DNA of 52,500 nt, from positions 1 to 52,500 of the forward strand of contig DASPRM010000121.1 in the NCBI GenBank assembly GCA_035624455.1, read 5' to 3'. Of the stretch, positions 32,709 through 41,567 are shown in pieces; the first letter of the stretch is position 1, and every line of letters begins with the position of its first letter. The notes below the pieces were generated by a model. The model was given only the letters and a program-made list of their open reading frames with translations. It was not told the DNA's origin and did no database searches. Made by a program: the position numbers and the translations under genes. Source of the DNA: Terriglobales bacterium. GTDB taxonomy: Bacteria; Acidobacteriota; Terriglobia; Terriglobales; Acidobacteriaceae.

Positions 32709-33059
32709 TTACGACGCCGCTTTGGTGGTCGCTTCCTCCCCGCTGCTGACGGCCACAATCGCGCTGCGAGCTACCTCCAGACGAATGTTGTCGGGCGGCA
32801 CGCGGAGATGAACGTTATCGTCGCGCAGAGCGATGATCGTTCCCTTGAGTCCGCCGCTGGTGGTCACCCGGTCGCCGGTCTTCAGGTTACCGAGCATCGA
32901 CTTCCACTGTTTCTGACGCCGTTGCTGGGGCAGGATCAAGAGAAAGTAAAAAATGACGAAAATGAACAGCAGCGGCAGCCACATGATGATGCCGCCCCCG
33001 GCGCCACCCGGCGAGCTCTGCAAAAACATTCCGAACAGGGCAAAATTGATCGTGCTCAT
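32709..33059 (-). CDS. yajC: Preprotein translocase subunit YajC
   Basis: 116 residues from ATG 33059; the longer frame to 33092 adds 11 residues without a signal. One transmembrane helix (MWLPLLFIFVIFYFLLIL) is followed by the diagnostic PQQRRQKQWKSMLGNLKTGDRVTTSGG. YajC associates with SecDF and the Sec channel. Its gene is followed by secD and secF and preceded by tgt, an order common across bacteria. Confidence 0.95.
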   Translation of the reverse strand: MSTINFALFGMFLQSSPGGAGGGIIMWLPLLFIFVIFYFLLILPQQRRQKQWKSMLGNLKTGDRVTTSGGLKGTIIALRDDNVHLRVPPDNIRLEVARSAIVAVSSGEEATTKAAS

Positions 33060-33216
33060 TCTCTCGCACCACTCTCCCGGCCAGAGACGCACCTTATGCC
33101 TACATGGTGCAATCCGGGCCTTTCATTGTACCTGCGGGAACTGAATGGATCACACTCAGAACGGGGGACCCGACACCTCTACCTCCGGCATTCGGGGACG
33201 CCTTCGGGTCTTCCCT

Positions 33217-34392
33217 TTAGGTATGAGCAGGGGAGCTCAACGCTCGTGACCGGACACCGGAAATAAACCTGGAGAATTCCCCAAGTTCTATAGATTGCCG
33301 CACCCTCTGCATAGTGTCAAGGTAATAGGCCAGGTTGTGAACGGTATTCAGGACCTGGGCCAGGATCTCGCGCGAGGAATACAGGTGGCGGAGGTAGGCG
33401 CGCGAATATCGCGCACAGACCCGGCAGCCGCAAGCGGGATCCAGGGGACCCTCGTCCAGCGCATATCGCGCCTGTTTGATGTTGATCCTGCCTTCGGAGG
33501 TGAACAATAGGCCGTGGCGTGCTGCCCGCGTGGGAAGCACACAATCCATCATGTCAATTCCCATGGCCGCGTACTCGACGATCTCCTCCGGCGTGCCGAC
33601 TCCCATCAGGTAGCGAGGTTTGTGCGTCGGGAGATGACGCACCGTTTCCTGGACCACTTCGTAGGTCACAGACCGCGGCTCGCCAACACTGAGTCCGCCG
33701 ATCGAATATCCAGGGAAGTCTATTTCCTGGAGACGCTCGGCACACTCGCGGCGCAGTTCCGGGTGCATTCCGCCCTGCACGATGCCGAACAGAGCCTGGG
33801 TAGCGCTTTTGTCGGCGGATTCCAACTCAGAGGTCTGGCTCCACGGGACCTCCCGTTTATGCTGCTCGAAATATCCCTTGCACCGCTGAGCCCAGCGGAG
33901 GGTCAGCTCCATGGATTGTCGCGCTCTGTTCTCTTCTGCGGGATGTTCGGTGCACTCGTCGAAAGCCATGATGATGTCGGCGCCCAGCGCAATCTGGATT
34001 TCCATCGACTTTTCGGGGGTGAACAGATGAGATGAGCCATCCAGATGGGAGCGAAACGACACGCCTTCTTCGCTGATCCTGCGCAACTCGGTCAGGCTGA
34101 AAACCTGGAACCCGCCGGAGTCGGTGAGAATCGCGCGCTCCCAGGACATGAAACGATGCAGCCCGCCAAGTTTGCGGACTTGCTCATGTCCCGGCCGCAG
34201 ATAGAGATGATAGGTATTCCCAAGAATGATCTGCGCGCCAAGCTCCTCCAGAAGCTCCTGCGGTACGCCTTTTACCGATGCCACCGTGCCCACCGGCATG
34301 AACACGGGCGTATCAACTGTCCCGTGCGGAGTGCGAATCCTGCCTAGCCGCGCGTCGCCCTCGCGCTTCTCGACGTTGAACTGGATGGACAC
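33217..34392 (-). CDS. tgt: Queuine tRNA-ribosyltransferase (tRNA-guanine transglycosylase)
   Basis: 391 residues from GTG 34392. Key motifs: TPHGTVDTPVFMPVGT, LTDSGGFQVFSL with the catalytic Asp, GGLSVGEPRS, and the Zn site CGCRVCARYSRAYLRHL (three Cys plus His). It exchanges guanine for a queuosine precursor at position 34 of GUN-anticodon tRNAs. A longer frame reaches ATG 34464, but that ATG is inside the ftsH terminator palindrome, so I prefer GTG 34392. It heads the tgt-yajC-secD-secF group. Confidence 0.95.
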   Translation of the reverse strand: MSIQFNVEKREGDARLGRIRTPHGTVDTPVFMPVGTVASVKGVPQELLEELGAQIILGNTYHLYLRPGHEQVRKLGGLHRFMSWERAILTDSGGFQVFSLTELRRISEEGVSFRSHLDGSSHLFTPEKSMEIQIALGADIIMAFDECTEHPAEENRARQSMELTLRWAQRCKGYFEQHKREVPWSQTSELESADKSATQALFGIVQGGMHPELRRECAERLQEIDFPGYSIGGLSVGEPRSVTYEVVQETVRHLPTHKPRYLMGVGTPEEIVEYAAMGIDMMDCVLPTRAARHGLLFTSEGRINIKQARYALDEGPLDPACGCRVCARYSRAYLRHLYSSREILAQVLNTVHNLAYYLDTMQRVRQSIELGEFSRFISGVRSRALSSPAHT

Positions 34393-34446
34393 GATTGCGA
34401 TTGTAGCGAATCGGCTTACTGCGGCGTCGAGGGGGTTCACAGGAGG

Positions 34447-34473
34447 AAACAAAAGGGCGGCCATTGGCCGCCC
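34447..34473 (-). terminator. Terminator after ftsH
   Basis: On the minus strand GGGCGGCC (34466-34473) and GGCCGCCC (34455-34462) form an 8-bp stem with a 3-nt loop, followed by TTTTGTTT. It lies just beyond the ftsH stop and overlaps the possible long tgt start. Confidence 0.9.
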
Positions 34474-34496
34474 CGATTTCGTAAATGTGCTTCTGC

Positions 34497-36398
34497 TTAC
34501 GCCGGACTCGGATGCTCTCCCGGCACGATTCCAGGCTTGGTCTGTGGCGCCGGCTTCAGCACCTGCTGGACGCCGCCATCGTCGTGCGGCGCAACCTTCA
34601 CCGGCAGCTCCTTGCCCTCGATAATCATGCGGATTTCGTTAGCATCGAGGACTTCCCGCTCCAGCAGCGCCATGGCGATGGTGGTCAGGATTTCACGATT
34701 TCCCACCAGTAGATCGTGGGCAGTCTGGTAGGCGGTGTCGACCAATTTCTTCACTTCCTGATCGATCTTGATGGCGGTGTCTTCGCTGTAATCGCGATGC
34801 TGAGCGATTTCGCGGCCCAGGAAGATCTGCTCGTCCTTCTTGCCGAAGGTGATCGGTCCCAGGTCGCTCATGCCGAACTCGCACACCATCTTGCGGGCCA
34901 GTTCGGTGGCCTGCTCGATGTCGTTGCCGGCGCCGGTGGTCATGGTATCGAGGAACAACTCCTCCGCCAGACGGCCGCCCATCATGATGGCCAGCCGCGT
35001 GGTCAGATAGTCGCGGGTATAGGTGTGCTTGTCGTCGATCGGCAACTGCATGGTGACACCCAGCGCCATACCGCGCGGGATAATCGTCACCTTGTGCAGC
35101 GGATCGGAATCCTTGCTCATAGCTGCGACCAGTGCGTGGCCAGCTTCGTGATAAGCCGTGACCTTCTTCTCCTCGTCGGAGAGGATCATCGACTTGCGCT
35201 CGGCGCCCATCAGTACTTTGTCCTTCGCCAATTCGCAATCGTACATAGTGACGACTTTGCGATTGGCGCGAGCGGCCAGCAGAGCCCCCTCGTTCACCAG
35301 GTTCGCCAGATCGGCGCCGGAGAATCCAGGTGTGCCGCGGGCCAGGACGGAAAGATCCACATCATCCGCCATGGGAATCTTGCGGGTATGCACGCGCAGA
35401 ATTTCTTCTCGGCCGCGGACATCGGGACGCGGGACGACCACTCGGCGGTCGAAGCGGCCGGGGCGGAGCAGAGCCGGATCAAGAACGTCCGGACGGTTGG
35501 TGGCGGCGATAAGAATCACACCTTCGTTGGATTCGAAACCATCCATCTCCACCAGCAACTGGTTCAGGGTCTGCTCGCGCTCGTCATGACCGCCGCCGAG
35601 ACCAGCGCCGCGGTGGCGACCAACAGCGTCAATTTCATCAATGAAGATGATGCAAGGTGCATTCTTCTTGCCCTGCTCAAACAGATCGCGCACGCGGCTG
35701 GCGCCGACACCCACAAACATCTCTACAAAATCGGAGCCGGAAATGGAGAAGAACGGAACATTGGCTTCTCCGGCCACTGCCCGGGCCAGCAGAGTCTTAC
35801 CGGTTCCGGGAGGTCCAACAAGCAGTACTCCCTTGGGAATGCGTCCGCCCAATTTCTGGAACTTCTGGGCTTCACGCAGGAACTCGATGATTTCGCGCAG
35901 CTCCTCTTTGGCTTCATCGACGCCGGCCACGTCCTTGAAGGTGACCTTTTTTTGCTGCATGGAGAGCAGCCGGGCGCGGCTCTTGCCGAAGGAAAGCGCC
36001 TTGTTTCCGCCGGTCTGCATCTGGCGGATCATGATGAACCACAATGCACCCAGCAGAATCAGCGGCGCCAGATTCAGCAGCCAGGTCGGCCAGTTGCCGC
36101 TCTGAACATCCTTTACCGTTACGGTGACGCCCTTATCTTGCAGGGCCTTGTACATATCGGGATAGTTTGGGGGAACAGTGGTGTGGAAGGTCGACTTGTC
36201 TGTGTAGGTACCGCGAACCTCAGTGCCGATGATGGTAACCTCAGAAATCGCGCCCTTGTTCACATCAGTCATGAACTGAGAGAATTTAACGTCCTTTTCT
36301 TTAGAACTGGTCCCGCCCGCCTTCACGACCTGCCAAAGCAGGACACCCGAAAGCACAATTACCAACCAGAAGACGACCGTTTTAACCGTTGAATTCAC
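34497..36398 (-). CDS. ftsH: ATP-dependent zinc metalloprotease FtsH
   Basis: 633 residues from GTG 36398, with AGGAG seven bases upstream. Two transmembrane helices (residues 6-24 and about 106-126) flank a periplasmic domain. The AAA module has Walker A GPPGTGKT near residue 195, Walker [12 protein letters not shown], and the second-region-of-homology [15 protein letters not shown]. The protease active site HEAGH is near 420. FtsH degrades misfolded membrane proteins and regulatory proteins such as LpxC. C-terminal tail is short and proline-rich. Confidence 0.98.
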   Translation of the reverse strand: MNSTVKTVVFWLVIVLSGVLLWQVVKAGGTSSKEKDVKFSQFMTDVNKGAISEVTIIGTEVRGTYTDKSTFHTTVPPNYPDMYKALQDKGVTVTVKDVQSGNWPTWLLNLAPLILLGALWFIMIRQMQTGGNKALSFGKSRARLLSMQQKKVTFKDVAGVDEAKEELREIIEFLREAQKFQKLGGRIPKGVLLVGPPGTGKTLLARAVAGEANVPFFSISGSDFVEMFVGVGASRVRDLFEQGKKNAPCIIFIDEIDAVGRHRGAGLGGGHDEREQTLNQLLVEMDGFESNEGVILIAATNRPDVLDPALLRPGRFDRRVVVPRPDVRGREEILRVHTRKIPMADDVDLSVLARGTPGFSGADLANLVNEGALLAARANRKVVTMYDCELAKDKVLMGAERKSMILSDEEKKVTAYHEAGHALVAAMSKDSDPLHKVTIIPRGMALGVTMQLPIDDKHTYTRDYLTTRLAIMMGGRLAEELFLDTMTTGAGNDIEQATELARKMVCEFGMSDLGPITFGKKDEQIFLGREIAQHRDYSEDTAIKIDQEVKKLVDTAYQTAHDLLVGNREILTTIAMALLEREVLDANEIRMIIEGKELPVKVAPHDDGGVQQVLKPAPQTKPGIVPGEHPSPA

Positions 36399-36703
36399 CG
36401 AAAGCTCCTGAAAGTGTTACCCAGCGAACAAAGGCGCTTGACTAGCGAATATTAACCTACACCTCGCCCACCCATTAGATGCGGACGGGCAAGATCCGGC
36501 TCACGAAGTGTTGCCGCGCACCTCATTGTAACCCCATCGGCGGGCATTCTGTCCTTATCTGAATGTACTACGCCGAAATATCTCTCAGCATGGCAGTTGC
36601 ATATCGAACCAATCCAAAGTACGTGCTTGCCAACTGACCGGATGGAGGCAGGCAGAATTGCCTGTCCTACGAGAGCAGCCAAATCGAGACAGGAAAGCCC
36701 CGA
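36399..36703. other. Intergenic region between tilS and ftsH with a palindromic repeat
   Basis: About 300 bp with no gene recognised. It contains one copy of repeat family B at 36647-36670. The ftsH promoter presumably lies near 36400-36500, but no strong -35/-10 pair stood out. Confidence 0.5.
36647..36670 (+). repeat. Palindromic repeat family B, copy 1
   Basis: GGCAGGCAGAATTGCCTGTC followed by CTAC. GGCA and TGCC flank the centre. It matches 38199-38222 (inverted) and 45217-45236. Confidence 0.6.
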
Positions 36704-38146
36704 TTACTCAGGGAGCTCCTCGATGAGTATCGCCTCCGTCGAGCCCGGCTGGGCAAAATAGTTCGCAGAGATAGAAAAGCCTCTCATCCAGATGATCTCC
36801 GTGCCGCTGGTGACGACTGGCCATAGGGGCCTTGTGGCTCCGCTTATTTTCCGTTGTTGCAGCAATTCCTTCACTTTCTTCGGAGACTTGGTATGCACCG
36901 GCCAGAAGCGGTCTCCCGGGCACCAATTTCTCACTCGCAGCTCATGCAACCGATCGGACGCAAGCAGGCATCGGGCAAGTCCTTGCTCTTCCTGGTTCGG
37001 AACCACATGCCGAGCGCGAAAAACTACGCCCAGCTCCGGTACCCGAACTTCGCCTGGAACCGGCAGCACATAGTCATAGCCATGGCCGCCAGGCTCCTGC
37101 ATTCTCTTTGGACACCTTTTTTCGATCCGCAGTTCCCCGCCCGAGAGCTCTGCCAAGTGCCCCGAAGGGAGTTCAATTCCTTTGGTGGCAATCGATGACC
37201 GTTGCCCCATCAGGTCCAGGATTTCTTGAACGTGGCGGAACTCCAGGCTAAGTCCGAGATCCTCCGCGGCAGCTCGAATCAGGCGACGCTGCATGGCCAG
37301 CGGAGCTAGCCGCAGCTCCCTGGCGTTCAGGACGACCGCTTGCTGGGAGCCGATTTCGCCCGGAGATGTTGTTTTTGCAGCGCGAGAGATCTTCAGTCGC
37401 GCTCGAACTTGTGCCGATGCCAGCTCACGACTCCAGAAACTCTCCTCTTCACGCGCCACGTCAGCCAGCTCGGCCAGGGTGCTAACGATCCCCGGCTGGA
37501 ATTCCTGCTCGAGTGTCGGAATGAGCCGATGCCGCACGCGGTTGCGCAGAAAGCGGATATCGAGGTTACTTGTGTCTTCCCGCCACGGCTGGCCAATCTG
37601 CGTCAGGTATTCAGCAAGCTCGCTGCGGCGCACCCCCAGGAGTGGGCGAACGATGGTTTTACCAGGGGCAACGAACAGTTGGGGATAAATCCCTGCCAGC
37701 CCTCGAGTGCCGGCGCCGCGCAGGATGCGCAGCAACACCGTCTCGGCCTGATCGTCCATGGTGTGTGCCGTGGCGATCTTGTCGAGAGCACTTTCTGCAA
37801 ACAGCTGCCGAAAGAATTGATGGCGTAATTTACGACCCGCTGCCTCCAGACTCATCCGACTCTGCTGCGCAAATTCGCGGGTGTCGGCGGAGGTTGAATG
37901 AAGGTGGAGGTCATGCTGGTGGGCAAGTGCCGCGACGAAGCGCTCGTCCTGTTGGGCGTCGTGGCCACGGATTTTGTGATTGAAGTGGACCACCGAGAGC
38001 ACGATGCCGAGCTCATCTCTGGCATCGAGCAAAAGCCGCAGAAGGGCGACGGAATCCTTTCCTCCGGAAACGGCCACGCCGAGGCGATCGCCCGCATGCA
38101 GCAACTGGTGCTTGCGAGTGGAGTTAAGGAGGGATTCGAGGAGCAT
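36704..38146 (-). CDS. tilS: tRNA(Ile)-lysidine synthetase
   Basis: 480 residues. PP-loop ATPase motif AVSGGKDSVALLRLLLDA near residue 27, VVHFNHKIRG, and ATAHTMDDQAETVLLRILRGAGTRGLAGI. It adds lysine to C34 of the CAU-anticodon tRNA so that it reads AUA as isoleucine. The C-terminal domain is present (RVRNWCPGDRFWPVHTKSPKKVKELLQQRKI). It is essential in most bacteria. Confidence 0.95.
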   Translation of the reverse strand: MLLESLLNSTRKHQLLHAGDRLGVAVSGGKDSVALLRLLLDARDELGIVLSVVHFNHKIRGHDAQQDERFVAALAHQHDLHLHSTSADTREFAQQSRMSLEAAGRKLRHQFFRQLFAESALDKIATAHTMDDQAETVLLRILRGAGTRGLAGIYPQLFVAPGKTIVRPLLGVRRSELAEYLTQIGQPWREDTSNLDIRFLRNRVRHRLIPTLEQEFQPGIVSTLAELADVAREEESFWSRELASAQVRARLKISRAAKTTSPGEIGSQQAVVLNARELRLAPLAMQRRLIRAAAEDLGLSLEFRHVQEILDLMGQRSSIATKGIELPSGHLAELSGGELRIEKRCPKRMQEPGGHGYDYVLPVPGEVRVPELGVVFRARHVVPNQEEQGLARCLLASDRLHELRVRNWCPGDRFWPVHTKSPKKVKELLQQRKISGATRPLWPVVTSGTEIIWMRGFSISANYFAQPGSTEAILIEELPE

Positions 38147-38507
38147 GGCAGATCCGACGCTTGCTCCCGCAGGAGATTGGCATCGTCACGAACTGAGTGT
38201 AGGACAGGGAATCCTGCCTGTCACGGGCAGGACTGGCGATCTCTCATTTGTGGGGCTTTTGGCTGGCAGTGTGCAAAGGGTTCGAATTGCGCTGTCTCAT
38301 CTGCATAGAAATAACGAACCGGCTGCCTTTCCTCCCCTGTTGATTCCAGGCAGCCGGCTGAATCAGACCCCATCAGGAGGCCAACACCAGCTTTAGTATC
38401 GAACTCGGAAGAAGACGAGGCGTAGATTTTTTCAATCAACAATGCGGATGTCCCGATGTGGAACGCTGCAGGGCTAGTGCACAAACCCGAAACGGAACCA
38501 GGCTGGC
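38147..38507. other. Intergenic region with inverted repeats, no gene recognised
   Basis: Contains the inverted copy of repeat family B (38199-38222) and a large hairpin in which CCGGCTGCCT (38319-38328) pairs with AGGCAGCCGG (38348-38357) across 19 nt. An 87-codon minus frame at 38221-38484 shows no family resemblance. Confidence 0.5.
38199..38222 (-). repeat. Palindromic repeat family B, copy 2 (inverted)
   Basis: Read on the minus strand it is GACAGGCAGGATTCCCTGTC followed by CTAC, close to copy 1 at 36647-36670. Confidence 0.6.
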
Positions 38508-38720
38508 CTAGTCCGCTGGATCGCAGCGTGGCTCCAGCTTTGGTGAGCGCTGGGTGAACCCTTTAAGCAGGCGCGGCAGAAGCTCCGCCGAAAGCATCGC
38601 CAGCAGTATCAGGAGGGCTCCCACTAATTGCAGGGGCAGCAGGACTTCTTTGAGCCAGAGCACGCCGACTACCAGAGCGGTGAGCGGCTCCAGGCTGAAA
38701 ATCATGTGCCGAAAACGCGC
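38508..38720 (-). pseudogene. C-terminal remnant of an EamA/DMT-type transporter
   Basis: About 70 codons remain. The visible part (RHMIFSLEPLTALVVGVLWL, then EVLLPLQLVGALLILLAMLS and a basic tail to the stop) matches the last two transmembrane helices of EamA-family drug/metabolite transporters. The rest of the roughly 300-residue protein is missing: the frame breaks at the edge of a palindromic repeat (38722-38766), beyond which thrS begins. It is either a truncated gene or a decayed relic; it is unlikely to function. Confidence 0.7.
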
Positions 38721-38721
38721 A

Positions 38722-38766
38722 GGCGAGCTTCGCTCGCCCTGAACGGACGAGGACGTCCGTTCCCAC
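38722..38766 (+). repeat. Palindromic repeat family A, full copy
   Basis: A double hairpin: GGCGAGC/GCTCGCC with a 3-nt loop, then AACGGACG/CGTCCGTT with a 4-nt loop, ending TTCCCAC. Nearly identical in layout to 41495-41539. It sits between thrS and the EamA remnant. Confidence 0.75.
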
Positions 38767-38784
38767 GTGGTTCTTTCTCCTGTC

Positions 38785-40785
38785 CTACACTTTTGCGGCC
38801 TTGTTCTCGATCAGTCCCCGGATCTTGGTCAGGAATTCAGCGGTGGCCATCGTCTCGGTTTTCTCCTGGCCGCGGGTGCGTACGTTGACCTGGTCCGATT
38901 CTGCTTCTTTGTCGCCGACTACCAACAGGAAGGGCACCTTTTGGAGCGCATGTTCGCGGATTTTGGCGTTCATCTTCTCGTTACGCTCGTCGATGTCGAC
39001 CCGAACCCCCGCTGAGCGCAGTTGCTCCGCAACTTTGCGAGCATATTCCACGTGCCGCTCGGCAATGGGTATCATCACCACCTGCACCGGCGCGAGCCAC
39101 ACCGGGAAGGCTCCGGCGTAGTGCTCGATCAGCACGCCGAAGAATCGCTCCACCGACCCGTACAGAGCGCGATGCACCATTAAGGGCTGATGGCGCTGGC
39201 CGTCTTCGCCGACGTACTCCAGCGCAAAGCGCTGCGGCAGGTTGAAATCGAACTGCACGGTGGAGAGCTGCCACAGGCGGCCGATGGCGTCCACCAGCTT
39301 GATATCGATCTTCGGTCCATAGAAGGCCGCTTCGCCGGGGATGACTTTGTAGCCGATCTTGCGTTCCTTGAGCACTTTCTCGAGCGAGTCAGTGGCCATG
39401 TTCCACTGCTCTTCGCTGCCCACGAAATTCGCGCGATCATCAGGATTCCAGGTGGAAAGCTCGACCTGAAATTCGTCGAAACCGAAATCGCGCAGCACAT
39501 CAAGAGCGAAGTCGAGGCAGCCGGCGATCTCACCCTCGATCTGCTCGCGGGTGCAGAAGATGTGGGCGTCGTCCTGGGTGAAGCCTCGTACTCGCATCAG
39601 GCCGTGCATCACACCGGAGCGCTCGTAGCGGTAGACAGTGCCCAGCTCTCCCAGGCGGATGGGCAGATCGCGATAGGAGCGGAGCGTGTCCCTATAAATG
39701 AGGATGTGGAAGGGACAATTCATCGGCTTCATGCGGTATTCCGCGTCGTCCAGTTCCATCACGTCAAACATGTTCTCGGCGTAGTAACCCTCGTGGCCGC
39801 TGGTTTGCCATAGCTGACGGCGCGCCACGTGCGGCGTATAAACGAGTGAATAGCCGCGCTTGAGGTACTGCTCGCGCATCCAGTCTTCCATGATCTTGCG
39901 GACCATTCCGCCCTTGGGATGCCAGAAGATCAGCCCCGGTCCGGCGAGCTCCTGGATTGAGAACAAGTCGAGCTGTTTACCAAGCACGCGATGATCGCGC
40001 TTCCTGGCTTCCTCGATGTGCTTGAGATGTTCCTCGAGCTCTTTCTTCGAGTAGAACGAGGTGCCGTAAATGCGTTGCAGCTGGGGATTATGCTCATCGC
40101 CCAGCCAATAGGCGCCGGCGATATTAGTCAGCTTGAAAGCTTTGATCCGGCCGGTGGAGGGGATGTGCGGTCCGCGGCAGAAATCCAGGAACTTGCCGGT
40201 GCGGTAGATGGAAACCTTTTCGCCGGGCTTGGTGAATTCCTCGATGAAGTGGCATTTCATGAAGTCGCCTTCTGCCTTGAAGCGCTCGAGAGCCTGCTCG
40301 CGGGGAAGAAATTCCTGGCCGTAAGGCTCGTCTTTATCCACCAGCTCCTGCATCTTCTTTTCGATCTTCTCCAGGTCTTCGGGAGTAAAGGGCGCGGGGC
40401 GGTAGAAGTCGTAGAAGAAACCGCTTTCGGTAGCCGGCCCGTGACCAAGCTTGGTCTCCGGAAACAGCTCGAGCACCGCTGCTGCCATCAGATGCGCGGA
40501 GGAATGGCGAAATACCTGAAGAGCTTCAGGATCCTTCTCGGTCAAGATTCGGAGTTCGGCATCTTCCTCCAGCGGACGATTGAGGTCGATCAGCATGCCA
40601 TCGGAGGGTACCTTGGCAGCGTCAAGACCCGGTTTGTGGCCGTTGGATGCGGGCGCAATCTTCGCTACCAAGGCCGCCTGCGCCAAGCGAGGGCTGATGG
40701 CTTTCGCAATGTCGAGGGCGGTGGTTCCCCTGGGGACTTCCTTCACGCTGGCGTCAGGAAGCTTGATGTGGATAGTTTCTGCCAT
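38785..40785 (-). CDS. thrS: Threonyl-tRNA synthetase
   Basis: 666 residues, full length for the family. Domain order: N-terminal TGS domain (residues 1-65), editing domain with HSSAHLMAAA (HxxxH) and CRGPHIPSTG, the class II catalytic core with MNCPFHILIY (zinc cysteine) and YRYERSGVMHGLMRVRGFTQDDAH (motif 2), VHRALYGSVERF (motif 3), and the anticodon-binding domain (VQVVMIPIAERHVEYARKVA). GAGG is 8-9 nt upstream of the ATG. It attaches threonine to tRNA-Thr and clears mis-charged serine. Confidence 0.98.
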   Translation of the reverse strand: MAETIHIKLPDASVKEVPRGTTALDIAKAISPRLAQAALVAKIAPASNGHKPGLDAAKVPSDGMLIDLNRPLEEDAELRILTEKDPEALQVFRHSSAHLMAAAVLELFPETKLGHGPATESGFFYDFYRPAPFTPEDLEKIEKKMQELVDKDEPYGQEFLPREQALERFKAEGDFMKCHFIEEFTKPGEKVSIYRTGKFLDFCRGPHIPSTGRIKAFKLTNIAGAYWLGDEHNPQLQRIYGTSFYSKKELEEHLKHIEEARKRDHRVLGKQLDLFSIQELAGPGLIFWHPKGGMVRKIMEDWMREQYLKRGYSLVYTPHVARRQLWQTSGHEGYYAENMFDVMELDDAEYRMKPMNCPFHILIYRDTLRSYRDLPIRLGELGTVYRYERSGVMHGLMRVRGFTQDDAHIFCTREQIEGEIAGCLDFALDVLRDFGFDEFQVELSTWNPDDRANFVGSEEQWNMATDSLEKVLKERKIGYKVIPGEAAFYGPKIDIKLVDAIGRLWQLSTVQFDFNLPQRFALEYVGEDGQRHQPLMVHRALYGSVERFFGVLIEHYAGAFPVWLAPVQVVMIPIAERHVEYARKVAEQLRSAGVRVDIDERNEKMNAKIREHALQKVPFLLVVGDKEAESDQVNVRTRGQEKTETMATAEFLTKIRGLIENKAAKV

Positions 40786-40846
40786 GACAAATTCCTCTTA
40801 TCGAATCAATGAGTCTAATGAACGGTTTTGGGGAGGGTCAAACCGC

Positions 40847-41158
40847 TTACGGGAGGGATGTTCGTGTTTTCGAGGCGAAGGCGACGGGGAGCCGGCTCTG
40901 CCGGCGGATCTCATACACGAGCATGGCAACGAAGGTCACGATTGATCCGCACACGGCGAGTGGTGCGGCCACAAAGCGGTAAGCCACGGTCATATCGGGA
41001 CGCACGCCGCGGATGGCTCCAACGGTCACAACTCCTATGATACCCAAGAGCAATCCCAGAGCAAAGCTGGCCAGGGTAAACAGAACGGTCACGATCAGCA
41101 CGCGAAGGGCGATCGCCACACCGACCTGGAATTTGCTTTTGTGCCTCGGCTGCTTCAT
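40847..41158 (-). CDS. Small two-helix membrane protein of unknown function
   Basis: 103 residues. Basic N-terminus (MKQPRHKSKFQ), two hydrophobic segments (residues about 15-48, VLIVTVLFTLASFALGLLLG and on, and 62-82, FVAAPLAVCGSIVTFVAML), then a basic tail. No family recognised. Its start overlaps the end of the upstream small membrane gene by 4 nt, so the pair is translated together. It lies 61 bp upstream of thrS in the same direction. Confidence 0.7.
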   Translation of the reverse strand: MKQPRHKSKFQVGVAIALRVLIVTVLFTLASFALGLLLGIIGVVTVGAIRGVRPDMTVAYRFVAAPLAVCGSIVTFVAMLVYEIRRQSRLPVAFASKTRTSLP

Positions 41159-41442
41159 TGATGCACCTGAAGAGCGGATGAGCCGGGTGAGTATCTTGCC
41201 TGGTCTTGGCGGCGAAACCTGCGCCTGGCCAAGGCGAAGCAGACGGCAAACGCCACGGCGGCCAGCGGGATTCCCACCATGCGCACTGCCCAGGCCGGAT
41301 CTACTACTACCGATTGCTGATTAATCCGGGTGGTGCTGCGCGCGATAACCGCCAGAGTGGGAATGAGCGCCATCATGAAGAAGAAGGAGAACACTCCGGC
41401 TCCGACCAGTCCCAGCGCCGCGCTTTTGAGCAGGTTCTTCAC
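41155..41442 (-). CDS. Small two-helix membrane protein of unknown function, partner
   Basis: 95 residues from GTG 41442. Two transmembrane segments (residues about 8-34, LGLVGAGVFSFFFMMALIPT and onward, and 54-70, GIPLAAVAFAVCFALA) and a basic tail (RRRFRRQDQ). It has the same topology as the gene it overlaps by 4 nt. No family recognised; no strong Shine-Dalgarno found. Confidence 0.65.
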   Translation of the reverse strand: MKNLLKSAALGLVGAGVFSFFFMMALIPTLAVIARSTTRINQQSVVVDPAWAVRMVGIPLAAVAFAVCFALARRRFRRQDQARYSPGSSALQVHQ

Positions 41443-41494
41443 TTCAGCAGAGAAACATTCTAATCCGAGGCTGGAGAAGGGGGCAGAGCTGGCT

Positions 41495-41539
41495 GCGGAG
41501 CTTCGCTCCGCCTGAACGGACGGGGACGTCCGTTCCCAC
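41495..41539 (+). repeat. Palindromic repeat family A, full copy
   Basis: GCGGAGC/GCTCCGC with a 3-nt loop, then CTG, then AACGGACG/CGTCCGTT with a 4-nt loop, ending CCCAC. It lies between divergent genes and has compensating changes in the first stem relative to 38722-38766, so the pairing is conserved. Confidence 0.75.
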
Positions 41540-41567
41540 GGGGTCCAATACGTTAAAATGCTGCTAC

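Noticed and set aside
38221-38484. 87-codon minus-strand frame next to the EamA remnant.
   Set aside because: It spans a large inverted repeat and has no family resemblance.
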